A stretch of 64,000 nt of DNA from Halotia branconii CENA392. GTDB lineage: Bacteria > Cyanobacteriota > Cyanobacteriia > Cyanobacteriales > Nostocaceae. The notes under the pieces are model-generated. The model worked only from the letters and a program-made list of their open reading frames with translations. It ran no database searches and was not told the origin of the DNA. The DNA lies in assembly GCF_029953635.1 (NCBI RefSeq), contig NZ_CP124543.1, positions 6,480,367 to 6,544,366 of the forward strand. The letters run 5' to 3'. The position numbers and the translations under genes were made by a program. This document shows positions 47,349 through 56,307 of this stretch, piece by piece; position 1 is the stretch's first letter; each line of letters begins with the position of its first letter.

Positions 47349-47714
47349 ATGTCAAAGACCTTTTCTCCCAAGAACACTTCAGAAGTACTTGCTCCTGTTG
47401 CTGAGTATTTCAAGGTACTCTCTGAAACCAGTCGCTTACAAATTTTGAGTTGTCTCAGAACCGGGCCTATGAACGTCACCGAAATGGGTGAAGCTACGGG
47501 TTTAGGACAAGCGAATCTCTCAAAACATTTAAAAGTGTTGACTCAAGCGGGTTTGATATCTCGTCAGCCAAAGGGAGTTAGCGTCTACTATGCTATCAGT
47601 GACCCTGTAATTTTTGATTTATGCGAATTAGTTTGCGATCGCATTGGTGAGCAAATACAAAAACGAGCTAAAGAATTTGAACAGATCAAAGGCTTAAGCA
47701 CCCTCAATAAATAA
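47349..47714 (+). CDS. ArsR-family repressor with SqrR/BigR-like cysteines
   Basis: The 121-residue winged-helix protein has the ArsR core (LSETSRLQILSCLRTGPMNV; ANLSKHLKVLTQAGLISRQP). Cysteines lie at 35 (helix 2) and at 92 and 96 (helix 5, FDLCELVCD). The 35/96 pair lies close to the positions of the two sensor cysteines of SqrR/BigR, which form a polysulfide cross-link with sulfide; the first is one residue off. The classic metal motif ELCVCD is absent. It is the obvious candidate for binding the shared palindromes. Confidence 0.82.
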   Translation: MSKTFSPKNTSEVLAPVAEYFKVLSETSRLQILSCLRTGPMNVTEMGEATGLGQANLSKHLKVLTQAGLISRQPKGVSVYYAISDPVIFDLCELVCDRIGEQIQKRAKEFEQIKGLSTLNK

Positions 47715-47783
47715 CTGTCTCCTCACTCAAGCAAAAGAAAAGTTTTTTAATAGTTTCCCTACTCCCTACAAACCATTGACTTC

Positions 47784-47950
47784 CTAATGACGCGCAACAT
47801 TCCTACGAATGTCTCGCCAAATTTGCGTAGCAGCTAAAGCACCATCCCCCGCAGCGATCGCTCAAATCGCCAATGGCAAATACTCGCGGCTAAGAAGTCC
47901 GACACATCCGATTGGTAACTTCAGCAGTCATTAAAGTGAAAACCCTGCTC
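47784..47950 (-). pseudogene. Thioredoxin-reductase-like C-terminal remnant
   Basis: On the minus strand, PRVFAIGDL is followed after a frame change by IAAGDGALAATQIWRDIRRN and a stop at 47784-47786. These match the end of FAD-dependent thioredoxin-reductase-like proteins. The rest of the gene is gone. The remnant sits between arsR and psbA. Confidence 0.5.
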
Positions 47951-48038
47951 AGCCTAAGTTACGCTTTGCTTGTTATCCCTTAAGTTCACTGCCGAGTAAA
48001 AATATATCTCAAACAATATGAGATTTGCTTGACTTGTA

Positions 48039-48056
48039 TATAACTATATAGTTAAA
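48039..48056. promoter_or_regulatory. Palindromic operator within the psbA promoter
   Basis: TATAACTATATAGTTAAA, 17 of 18 matches to the consensus. It lies between a -35-like TTGACT (48029-48034) and a -10-like TAAATA (48053-48058), 55 bases from the start codon. Binding here would block RNA polymerase. Confidence 0.75.
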
Positions 48057-48111
48057 TAATATAAAAAGGTTAACTTGCCTTGAACAACGATTAACCTCAA
48101 AATTAAACATT

Positions 48112-49194
48112 ATGACTATTTCTCTGCAACAACGCCAAAGTAACAATCTTTGGGATAACTTCTGCAATTGGATTACCAGTACTGACAACCGTATGTATAT
48201 TGGTTGGTTTGGCGTACTGATGATTCCCACACTCTTAACAGCAACCATTTGTTTCATCATCGCTTTCATTGCTGCACCACCTGTAGACATAGATGGTATT
48301 CGTGAACCTGTTAGTGGTGCTTTACTCTATGGCAATAACATCATTACTGCTGCGGTTGTGCCTAGTTCCAATGCCATTGGTCTGCACTTTTATCCCATTT
48401 GGGAAGCGGCTAGCTTAGATGAGTGGTTATATAATGGCGGGCCTTACCAGTTGATTATTTTCCACTTTCTAATTGGTATTTTCTGCTACATGGGTCGCCA
48501 GTGGGAATTATCTTACCGCTTAGGGATGCGTCCTTGGATTTCTATCGCCTACAGCGCACCTGTTGCTGCTGCCACTGCGGTACTATTAATTTACTCTGTG
48601 GGTCAAGGTTCTTTCTCTGACGGGCTACCTTTAGGGATTAGTGGTACTTTTAACTTCATGTTTGTACTGCAAGCAGAACACAACGTTCTCATGCACCCAT
48701 TACACATGTTAGGAGTAGTTGGTGTCTTTGGTGGTGCTTTATTCGCTGCCATGCACGGTTCTTTAGTAACTTCGTCTTTAGTTCGGGAAACCTCTGAAAT
48801 TGAATCCCAAAACTACGGTTATAAATTTGGTCAAGAAGAAGAAACTTACAATATTGTTGCGGCTCACGGTTACTTCGGTAGATTGATCTTTCAATACGCA
48901 TCTTTTAACAATAGTCGTGCTTTACACTTCTTCTTAGGTGCTTGGCCAGTAATTGGTATCTGGTGTGCTGCCTTAGCTGTATCCTCTTTTGCTTTTAACC
49001 TCAATGGTTTGAACTTTAATCAGTCCCTTCTTGATTCTCAAGGCCGTGTAATTAATACTTGGGCTGATGTTTTAAACCGCGCTAACTTGGGAATGGAAAC
49101 AATGCATGAACGCAACGTTCACAACTTCCCCTTAGATTTAGCTGCTGGGGAGATTCAACCTGTAGCTTTGGTTGCTCCTGCTATTCACGGTTAA
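48112..49194 (+). CDS. psbA: Photosystem II D1 protein, microaerobic D1' form
   Basis: The 360-residue protein is a full-length D1. Ligands for the Mn cluster (D170, E189, H332, E333, H337, D342, A344), Y161, H190, H198, H215 and H272 are present. A80, L158 and A286 replace G80, F158 and T286, the set reported to mark low-oxygen-induced D1' proteins. S162 replaces the usual P162, and Q130 is retained. The C-terminus after A344 has the processed tail. It has its own promoter with an operator and follows the arsR gene. Confidence 0.93.
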   Translation: MTISLQQRQSNNLWDNFCNWITSTDNRMYIGWFGVLMIPTLLTATICFIIAFIAAPPVDIDGIREPVSGALLYGNNIITAAVVPSSNAIGLHFYPIWEAASLDEWLYNGGPYQLIIFHFLIGIFCYMGRQWELSYRLGMRPWISIAYSAPVAAATAVLLIYSVGQGSFSDGLPLGISGTFNFMFVLQAEHNVLMHPLHMLGVVGVFGGALFAAMHGSLVTSSLVRETSEIESQNYGYKFGQEEETYNIVAAHGYFGRLIFQYASFNNSRALHFFLGAWPVIGIWCAALAVSSFAFNLNGLNFNQSLLDSQGRVINTWADVLNRANLGMETMHERNVHNFPLDLAAGEIQPVALVAPAIHG

Positions 49195-49627
49195 TTAATT
49201 CTAAATTCTGTTCGTTCTAATTTCCTCAACAACAATGTAAGCAACCCAAGTTAAAAATGCTTCGGGTTGCTTTTTTATCAAAACGGCGTTGCTGTCAACG
49301 AAGAATCATTGTTTAGCGATCGCGCTGACCACGGCAGGCAGCTTAGAGGATGATCTAAAGCTCTTAACTCTGAGCTAGGCTGTTACAGTATCTCACTTTA
49401 CAGCAGTTTTCATGTATTTACACCACAGTCTTGTTTGTTCTTTTCTTCCTTTGCGTCTTTGCGTCTTTGCGTGAGATAAAAATAGTGTGGTTCATTTACC
49501 TGAAAATCGCTGTAAACAAATGATGGAGCGGACAGTTGAGATTTTCTCGTCTATCATTCGAGATGAATTACTGCCGCTCATTTTAGCCGTTATCTGTAGA
49601 GCGATCGCGCTATTAAAGTAGCAGATT
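49195..49627. other. Intergenic region psbA-RND, 433 bp
   Basis: Contains the psbA terminator, HIP1 sites and the GCGTCTTTGC repeat at 49448-49477. The two flanking genes converge. No gene is seen. Confidence 0.5.
49239..49276 (+). terminator. Intrinsic terminator of psbA
   Basis: AAGCAACCC pairs with GGGTTGCTT, followed by T residues, 45 bases past the psbA stop. Confidence 0.8.
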
Positions 49628-52600
49628 TTATTTGATGCTGACAGAGGTAATAGGGATTTCAATTGATTTTGACTTTCTGTGTTGCCAAACTTTGTAGTAT
49701 AAAATCGGCACAGCAGAGCGGGATAATAGTAAAGATGCTAATTCTCCTGCCATCAAGGAAATAGCTAATCCCTGAAAAATGGGGTCAGTCAAAATAATTG
49801 CAGAGCCTACTATTACTGCTGCTGCGGTTAGTAACATCGGACGAAACCGGACTGCTCCAGCATCAATTACTGCCTTTTCTAATGGCATCCCTTCTTGTAA
49901 TCGCAATTCAATAAAATCTACCAAAATGATGGAATTTCTCACCACAATTCCGGCTCCGGCGATGAAGCCAATCATTGAAGTAGCACTGAAAAAAGCCCCC
50001 ATCAGCCAATGGCCAGGCATAATTCCTACTAGTGAAAACGGAATTGCTGCCATAATCACTAGGGGGGTAATAAAAGATTGAAACCAACCCACTACTAAAG
50101 CATAAATTAGTATCAGGACTACAGCAAAAGCAATTCCTAAATCACGGAATACTTCATAAGTGACGTGCCACTCTCCATCCCATTTGATAGCGTAGGTTTC
50201 TGTAGTGGGAGGCTGCTCTGTTAAATAGGTAGCGATAGAATAACCGAGCGCATGGGAGAGTTTGTCAATTTTCGATTGCACGTTGAGCATGGCATATACC
50301 GCACTCTCGACTCTACCGGAGACATCGCCAATCACATACAATACAGGCTTCAAGTTCTTATGATAAATGCTGTAGTCGGCGGTAGTGGTTTCAGTTTTGA
50401 TTAAGTCACTTAATGGTACTAAATTATTATTTTCGCCCTTAATTTTGAGCGATTTTAGGTCTTCTAAGCTAGTACGATTTGCTTGGTTAAATCGGAGATT
50501 TACTCCCACATCTTCGCGTGCATTGTCATCGTGCAACAAACCTACATTTTTACCAGCAAGAGCCATTTGTAAAACTTCAGAAATTTCTCCCGGATTAATA
50601 CCATTGAGGGCTGCTTTTTCGCGGTCAATAACCAAATGGTATTCTGTCTGTGGTGACTCCATGTACCAGTCCACATCGACAATATCGGCAGTTTCTTTGT
50701 ACAGTTGACGAATTTGGCGGGCTAGGTCAATCTGTTGGTTGTAGTCGCTGCCATAGACTTCTGTCACCAGAGTTTGCAGTACTGGCGGCCCTGGTGGAAT
50801 TTCCGCAATTTGGATGCGAGCCTCGTATTTATCTGCTATTTTCTTTAAGTTGGGACGGATAGCTTTACTAATTTCATGACTTTGGCGTTGACGTTCTCCT
50901 TTGGGTAAGAAATTCACCTGAATATCTGCTACATTCCCACCAGAACGCAGAAAATAATGCCGCACTAACCCATTAAAGTTGTAAGGTGAAGCAGTACCAA
51001 TATAACTTTGATAGTTAATAACTTCTGGAACAGTTGTTAGGTATTCTCCCATTTCTCGCGTTACTCTGGCAGTCTGTTCTAAAGTCGTTCCTTCTGGCAT
51101 ATTGAGGACTATTTGTAACTCGCTTTTGTTGTCGTAGGGCAACATTTTAAAAATTACAAGACGAAATCCTGCCAGTCCCATTGCTGCAATTAATAGTGCC
51201 AGCGTTCCGGCAATAAAAATATTTCCCCACTTCTGATTCTCAATTAGAGGACGCATGAAGCGACGGTAAAGGCGACTGAGAAAATCTTCCTGTTGGTGTT
51301 CTTGGTGGTGGGTTTTAATATTAGTAAAAATCTTCACTGTTGCCCAAGGTACAACAATGAATGCTACCAAAGCCGAGAAAATCATTGCTGCTGAAGCACC
51401 AAGGGGAATAGGGGGCATGTAAGGACCCATTAAACCGCCGACAAATGCCATTGGTAAAATCGCTGCAATTACTGTCAAAGTCGCTAGAATTGTGGGATTT
51501 CCTACCTCATCTACAGCTTCTAAGACAATTGCTTGTAGAGTTTGTTGTCGCTTTGGCGATAATTGCAGACGCATCTTATTCTCTGGCATTTGCAGATGAC
51601 GACCAACGTTTTCTATAACAACGATCGCATCATCTACTAAAATCCCAATCGAAAAAATTAGAGCAAAAAAAGTTACACGATTCAGGGTAAATCCATAGAA
51701 AACAAAACTAGCAAGGGTGAGAGCTAAGGTAACAGGAATCGAAATTGCCACCACTATTGCCTCTTTTTTACCCAATGCAAACCACATCAATATGGTGACA
51801 GAAACAACTGCGATCGCCATGTGTACTAATAATTCATTAGAACGTTCTGCCGCCGTTTCGCCATAGTCTCGTGTGACAGTGAGTTGCACATAACTGGGAA
51901 TGTAATTGCGTTTGATTTGCTCTAACTTGTGCAATACTCGATGAGAAACTTGAATTGCGTTTGCTCCCGGACGTTTGGCAATAGCGATGGTGACTGCATC
52001 AGCTTCACCTGTTGGTGCGTTCTTCACAAAATGTTTATCACCAGTTTTACCTTGTCCAAAAAATACATAATTAGCTGGTTCTTCTGCACCATCAGTAATA
52101 CTTGCCACATCACGCAGATAGACAGGTTGATTGTTAGCAACTGTAACAACCAAATTCTCAGCATCTTCTGCCGAACGAATAAAACTCTGAGTCCTCACAA
52201 GGAAAGATTGATTATTTTGACTTAAAGCACCGCTTGCTAATTCAGTATTTTGTGACTGTAAAGCTTGGGAAATTTCCAACGGAGTCAAGCCAAAGGCATT
52301 TAAACGTATTGGATCGAGTTCTATCCGCAATTGTCGTTTTTGACCACCAATGATGGTTGTTTCTGATACATCTGGGACTTGCTTAATTTGCTCGTCTAAT
52401 TGAGCGGCAATCTGACGTAATTCAGAAGCGTTAACTTGGTTACTCCACAGAGTTAAAGTAACAATCGGCACGTCATCAATCGAGCGAGACTTAATCAACG
52501 GCTGGGAAACACCAGAGGGAATTTTATCAAAGTTGGCGTAGAGCTTGTTGTAAAGCTGCACGATCGCATCTTCTGTTTTTTGCCCTACATAAAATCGCAC

Positions 52601-52930
52601 GATTGCCAAAGATGAACCAGGGCGGGAGGTAGAGTAGACATATTCTACCCCCGGCAATTCTTGGATCAGTTTCTCCATTGGGAACGTAACGCGCTGTTCC
52701 ACTTCCTTTGCAGAAGCCCCAGGCATTTGTACAAAGACATCTGCCATTGGCACTGTGATTTGTGGTTCTTCTTCACGAGGTAAAATTATGGTTGCACCAA
52801 TGCCTAACAATAATGAAACTAAAATAATCAGTGGAGTTAGTTTAGAGTTAATAAATTTTTTAGCTAAGGAGCCAACAAAACCCAATTTAGATGGTTTTCG
52901 TAGATTATGTTCGGAACCTTTACAATTCAT
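49628..52930 (-). CDS. RND-family efflux transporter, inner-membrane subunit
   Basis: The 1100-residue protein has the RND organisation: a membrane segment near 32-50, a large periplasmic domain, a cluster of six segments (about 365-550), a second periplasmic domain, and a second cluster (about 950-1080). Motif D/A segments such as ILVDDAIVVIENV and GIVVRNSIILVDF are present. The partner membrane-fusion protein is encoded upstream. It is the last gene of the operon that starts with the sulfide:quinone reductase. Its substrate is unknown. Confidence 0.9.
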   Translation of the reverse strand: MNCKGSEHNLRKPSKLGFVGSLAKKFINSKLTPLIILVSLLLGIGATIILPREEEPQITVPMADVFVQMPGASAKEVEQRVTFPMEKLIQELPGVEYVYSTSRPGSSLAIVRFYVGQKTEDAIVQLYNKLYANFDKIPSGVSQPLIKSRSIDDVPIVTLTLWSNQVNASELRQIAAQLDEQIKQVPDVSETTIIGGQKRQLRIELDPIRLNAFGLTPLEISQALQSQNTELASGALSQNNQSFLVRTQSFIRSAEDAENLVVTVANNQPVYLRDVASITDGAEEPANYVFFGQGKTGDKHFVKNAPTGEADAVTIAIAKRPGANAIQVSHRVLHKLEQIKRNYIPSYVQLTVTRDYGETAAERSNELLVHMAIAVVSVTILMWFALGKKEAIVVAISIPVTLALTLASFVFYGFTLNRVTFFALIFSIGILVDDAIVVIENVGRHLQMPENKMRLQLSPKRQQTLQAIVLEAVDEVGNPTILATLTVIAAILPMAFVGGLMGPYMPPIPLGASAAMIFSALVAFIVVPWATVKIFTNIKTHHQEHQQEDFLSRLYRRFMRPLIENQKWGNIFIAGTLALLIAAMGLAGFRLVIFKMLPYDNKSELQIVLNMPEGTTLEQTARVTREMGEYLTTVPEVINYQSYIGTASPYNFNGLVRHYFLRSGGNVADIQVNFLPKGERQRQSHEISKAIRPNLKKIADKYEARIQIAEIPPGPPVLQTLVTEVYGSDYNQQIDLARQIRQLYKETADIVDVDWYMESPQTEYHLVIDREKAALNGINPGEISEVLQMALAGKNVGLLHDDNAREDVGVNLRFNQANRTSLEDLKSLKIKGENNNLVPLSDLIKTETTTADYSIYHKNLKPVLYVIGDVSGRVESAVYAMLNVQSKIDKLSHALGYSIATYLTEQPPTTETYAIKWDGEWHVTYEVFRDLGIAFAVVLILIYALVVGWFQSFITPLVIMAAIPFSLVGIMPGHWLMGAFFSATSMIGFIAGAGIVVRNSIILVDFIELRLQEGMPLEKAVIDAGAVRFRPMLLTAAAVIVGSAIILTDPIFQGLAISLMAGELASLLLSRSAVPILYYKVWQHRKSKSIEIPITSVSIK

Positions 52931-53021
52931 ATAATTTTATATTTTAAATTGACGGTGTTGCTAATTTTATATATGGTGCAAACCTTTATAGAGACGCGAT
53001 AGTTCACGTCTCTACATTCGG

Positions 53022-53477
53022 CTAAATAGGCGATTTTAAACAATTAGAAACGTACTTGGACACAAACTGTTTAATTCCAGGTTTTTCATCATAGTCAAAA
53101 CCCAATTCTTTACCTTTGGCAAAAGCTTCTTCAGGACTCAAACCTTCATGAATAGCAATGTAAATCAACGTAGCAGTAGCAGCACGTAACCCAGATTTAC
53201 AGTGACTAAACATCGGTTTTGGTAGTTGGTCAATTTCAACTAATATCCGATCGATGATTTCATCATTTAACCGATCGGGTCGAAGCGGTATATTGACATA
53301 GTTTAGCCCTACTGCCTCAGCAGATCGTTGTTCATTCTTCAAAAAGCCTTCTTCTTTAGATGAACGTAAATTCAATACAGATTTAAATCCAGCTTGAGGT
53401 AATTTTTCTAACTCTTCAGCAGAGGGCTGTCCAATAAAAATGGCAAGGTCTTTGTTGATGTATTTGATGTTTTCCAT
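53022..53477 (-). CDS. DUF442 phosphatase-like protein (Blh N-domain type)
   Basis: The 151-residue protein has a PTP-like site HCKSGLRAA (C-x4-R, near residues 88-96) in the DUF442 fold. In Blh proteins this domain is fused to a persulfide-dioxygenase domain under BigR/SqrR control. Here it is separate, while a dioxygenase fragment lies at 58586. It starts 6 bases after the membrane-fusion gene ends. Confidence 0.82.
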   Translation of the reverse strand: MENIKYINKDLAIFIGQPSAEELEKLPQAGFKSVLNLRSSKEEGFLKNEQRSAEAVGLNYVNIPLRPDRLNDEIIDRILVEIDQLPKPMFSHCKSGLRAATATLIYIAIHEGLSPEEAFAKGKELGFDYDEKPGIKQFVSKYVSNCLKSPI

Positions 53478-53483
53478 AATTTT

Positions 53484-54935
53484 TTAATTGGATAATACAA
53501 CGTGTTGTCCATCAGTTAGTTGCTTTATATTTCTGGTAATAATTCTCTCTTTTTGCTCTAATCCAGAAACAATCTCCACTTTGCTATCTCGTACTTTCCC
53601 TGTTTTCACCCAACGCAATTGAGCAATGTTATTTGCACCAACTACATAAACCCTTTCTAACTGACCTCGTTTCAATAAAGCACTTTGGGGAATCATCATT
53701 ACTGAGTGACTTTCATCAGGTAGTTGCATCCGTCCAAACATTCCTGGCATTAAATTTCTGGCATTTTTTAGGGCAATTTTGACAGTAAAACTACGACTGT
53801 TAGGGTTGGCGGAAGGAATAATTTGATTTACGTGTCCGCGTACAGAACGATTGAGAGCATCTAGTTGTATTTCTACTTCATCTCCTTGTTTCACCAAAGA
53901 CATCATTGACTCTGGTATTGCAACGCTAAATCGCAGGCGATCGCTACTTTCTAATGTCACCAAAGGTTGTCCCGAACCCGCTATTGCACCTACTTCTGTA
54001 TGTTTCTTGGTAACGACCCCAGCAAAGGGAGCTTTAACGATACCGTAGTCTAAGTTAGCAGTCGCTTGTTCTACTCCGGCTTTGGCTTGCTGGACTTGAG
54101 AAACAGCTTGCTCTACTCCGGCTTTGGCTTGCTGGACTTGGGAAACAGCTTGTTTTACCCCGGCTTTGGCTTGCTCAATTCCCCGCTTGGTTTGTTCAAT
54201 TCCGGCTTTTACCTGTTGAATCCGAGCTTGAATTAATGCTACCTGTGTATTGGCTGCATCTAGTTGTGACTGACTCACAGCACCATCCTTTCGCAGCATT
54301 GTCATACGTCGTTGATTTAGCTGGGCATCAGCTAGTTGTGCTTGTGCTTCCTGTAATTTGGCTGCGGCTTCCTGCTGACGTGCCTCTGCTTGATTGAGTT
54401 GTGCTTCCGTCTGACTCTTGCTTGCCAAGGCTTGAGTTTGAGCAGCAGTAGCAACTGTTACACCTGCCTGGGCTTGAGAAATAACGGCTGCTGCTTGATT
54501 GCGTTGTGCTTGGATATCTTTAACATCAATAATGGCAATGATTTGACCTGCTTTAACTCTGTCGCCTTCTTGGACTGGCAAACTTTTAATCTGTCCCATG
54601 ACGCGACTAGTGGTAGTAACAGTTTCTACCGCTTCCACAGTACCACTCAAGGAGGTTACACCCAGAGTTAACGCTTTCTCGGTCAGAGTAGTTTCTACCT
54701 CTAGAGGTTTGACAGTACTAGCGATAGTCTCACTAGATTCCACAGAATTAGAAAATAAAACTAACCAACCAACTCGCAAGCCGATGATCGCTAAGGTGGC
54801 TCCCAAAGCAACTATAAAAATATGCTTGGGTAGCTTTTTTTTCGCAACTACAGGTTTTTGTTCGGAAGCTTCTGCTTGCAGAGATGGAACTAACTCCGAA
54901 GATTCCGTTGGAAGTAAAGGTTCTTGATTAGGCAT
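53484..54935 (-). CDS. RND-pump membrane-fusion protein (HlyD family)
   Basis: The 483-residue protein has an N-terminal membrane anchor (KKLPKHIFIVALGATLAIIG), a lipoyl half (LPVQEGDRVKAGQIIAIIDV), a long coiled coil of about 170 residues, and the second lipoyl and beta-barrel parts. The coiled coil contains repeated QAKAGVEQAVSQVQ units (coded by a 42-bp tandem repeat at 54065-54148). It links the inner-membrane pump to an outer-membrane channel, which is not encoded here. Confidence 0.9.
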   Translation of the reverse strand: MPNQEPLLPTESSELVPSLQAEASEQKPVVAKKKLPKHIFIVALGATLAIIGLRVGWLVLFSNSVESSETIASTVKPLEVETTLTEKALTLGVTSLSGTVEAVETVTTTSRVMGQIKSLPVQEGDRVKAGQIIAIIDVKDIQAQRNQAAAVISQAQAGVTVATAAQTQALASKSQTEAQLNQAEARQQEAAAKLQEAQAQLADAQLNQRRMTMLRKDGAVSQSQLDAANTQVALIQARIQQVKAGIEQTKRGIEQAKAGVKQAVSQVQQAKAGVEQAVSQVQQAKAGVEQATANLDYGIVKAPFAGVVTKKHTEVGAIAGSGQPLVTLESSDRLRFSVAIPESMMSLVKQGDEVEIQLDALNRSVRGHVNQIIPSANPNSRSFTVKIALKNARNLMPGMFGRMQLPDESHSVMMIPQSALLKRGQLERVYVVGANNIAQLRWVKTGKVRDSKVEIVSGLEQKERIITRNIKQLTDGQHVVLSN

Positions 54936-54980
54936 AGCTGTTGGAAAAGCAAGTTGGGAGTGTTCTCAGCAAGCGATTGT

Positions 54981-55307
54981 TTAAGGTTGAAGACCGAATT
55001 TAGTCTTATAGCCTGTTTGTTTCCAAGCAATTAGACCACCTTGGAGGTTATAAACCTTTTGGTATCCTTGTTTGAGCAGCCATTGGGCAACAGGAGTACT
55101 ACGATGACCGGATAGACAAACAACTGCGATCGCTTGTTCTTTAGAAACTTCGTTGAGGATACGTCTGGGATGAAATCGTTGGGCGTTGGGAATATGTCCA
55201 AACAGATACTCTAACCAACTTCTAGCATCTAGAACTACCAGTTGATTCTGGCGTTGTTGCAGTTGAGTTGGTGTGAGTGGAATCGGATTTATCTTCTGCT
55301 TTTTCAT
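54981..55307 (-). CDS. Rhodanese-like sulfurtransferase
   Basis: The 108-residue single-domain rhodanese has the active-site loop CLSGHRS with Cys near residue 64. The VLDARSWLEYLFGHIPNAQR stretch is the usual CH2A region. It can take sulfane sulfur from persulfide. It overlaps the SCP2-like gene by 4 bases (ATGA), showing coupling. Confidence 0.88.
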   Translation of the reverse strand: MKKQKINPIPLTPTQLQQRQNQLVVLDARSWLEYLFGHIPNAQRFHPRRILNEVSKEQAIAVVCLSGHRSTPVAQWLLKQGYQKVYNLQGGLIAWKQTGYKTKFGLQP

Positions 55308-55699
55308 ACCCGACTCATGACAGTAAAAGATTTAATAAATGGCCCTGCCATACGCGGGTCTTTAATCATGGCAAGATAGTCTCCAACCCGGAATTGCAGC
55401 TTGCGTGTCATGTAAGCCATACTGACTCCCATCATATTTAAGCCATTAGTCAGCCATTGCTGCCAATGATGGCTGTCAGCGCGTAAGTCCCAATTGAGTT
55501 TTTGACTATTGTAAGTACCTGCATAGGTGACTTGTCCATTCACAATTGAGATGACACCTCTTGGTTCTGACTCATCTTCAAAACCATAACCAATCACAGA
55601 ACTGAAATGGATCTTACCAAGTGCTTCTGTTAACTCAGGTTCAGTGTTCCATTGTTGTGCGTAAGCTTGCATCCATTCTGGTGAAAATAATTCTGTCAT
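55304..55699 (-). CDS. SCP-2 sterol-transfer-like protein
   Basis: The 131-residue protein has the SCP-2-like fold pattern (FSPEWMQAYAQQWNTEPELT; YLAMIKDPRMAGPFIKSFTV). No enzymatic residues are obvious. It is in the sulfide operon, with start 139 bases after the OB-fold gene. The role is unknown; a hydrophobic-ligand carrier is the family's general idea. Confidence 0.7.
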   Translation of the reverse strand: MTELFSPEWMQAYAQQWNTEPELTEALGKIHFSSVIGYGFEDESEPRGVISIVNGQVTYAGTYNSQKLNWDLRADSHHWQQWLTNGLNMMGVSMAYMTRKLQFRVGDYLAMIKDPRMAGPFIKSFTVMSRV

Positions 55700-55838
55700 G
55701 GTATTACTCCATAGGTTTGGTGACTACAAACATTAAATAAGGCGTTGCTGAATCGAGAAAAACAACTCGATCAAATTTCTCCCCCTACCCCCCTGCGCTT
55801 TAAATGATAAGTTTTTAGCCGAACACGATATTATCTGC

Positions 55839-56291
55839 TTACCTCTGCTGTCTTCTCCAACCAGCCCAAACTGGTACACCATTCTCATCGCGCAACTTGA
55901 GGATTTGATTGTCTTTTTTGACTTCAGCTGCAATGATGGCAGGCTGTCCGGCGAAATTTATTCTAGAACCCTTCACCTCAATCTGGTCTTGTAGCTTGAT
56001 TGGGATAGTCTGGTTGTTGATGTACCATGCTGGCCCCAAATGTACGGAAACCACTTCGTTTTGACTTTTAACCTTTAAATGTATGCCCCCAGACATGCCT
56101 CTAGGAGAAGGGCTGTTTTCTATACCAATCACTTGTCCAGTGATAGTTTCCACAGTTTTTGGATCGTACATTCGATGGTACGGGCTTCCTCTGGAGTTAC
56201 CTCTACCTATACTTGGTTGAGCCAATACAACTGGCACAGAGAGCAAACTCACAATTGAAATAGTTGCAATTATCGGGACTATTTTCTTCAT
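55839..56291 (-). CDS. Secreted OB-fold-like protein, unknown function
   Basis: The 150-residue protein starts at ATG 56291, preceded by GGAGGG. A signal peptide (MKKIVPIIATISIVSLLSVP) ends near VLA-QPS. The mature part (TVETITGQVIGIENSPSPRG; VSVHLGPAWYINNQTIPIKL; GQPAIIAAEVKKDNQILKLR) resembles a conserved family found with anaerobic bacterial gene sets, often labelled DNA-binding on weak grounds. It begins 16 bases after the reductase stop. Confidence 0.65.
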   Translation of the reverse strand: MKKIVPIIATISIVSLLSVPVVLAQPSIGRGNSRGSPYHRMYDPKTVETITGQVIGIENSPSPRGMSGGIHLKVKSQNEVVSVHLGPAWYINNQTIPIKLQDQIEVKGSRINFAGQPAIIAAEVKKDNQILKLRDENGVPVWAGWRRQQR

Positions 56292-56307
56292 CTTGCCCTC
56301 CAAGTTG

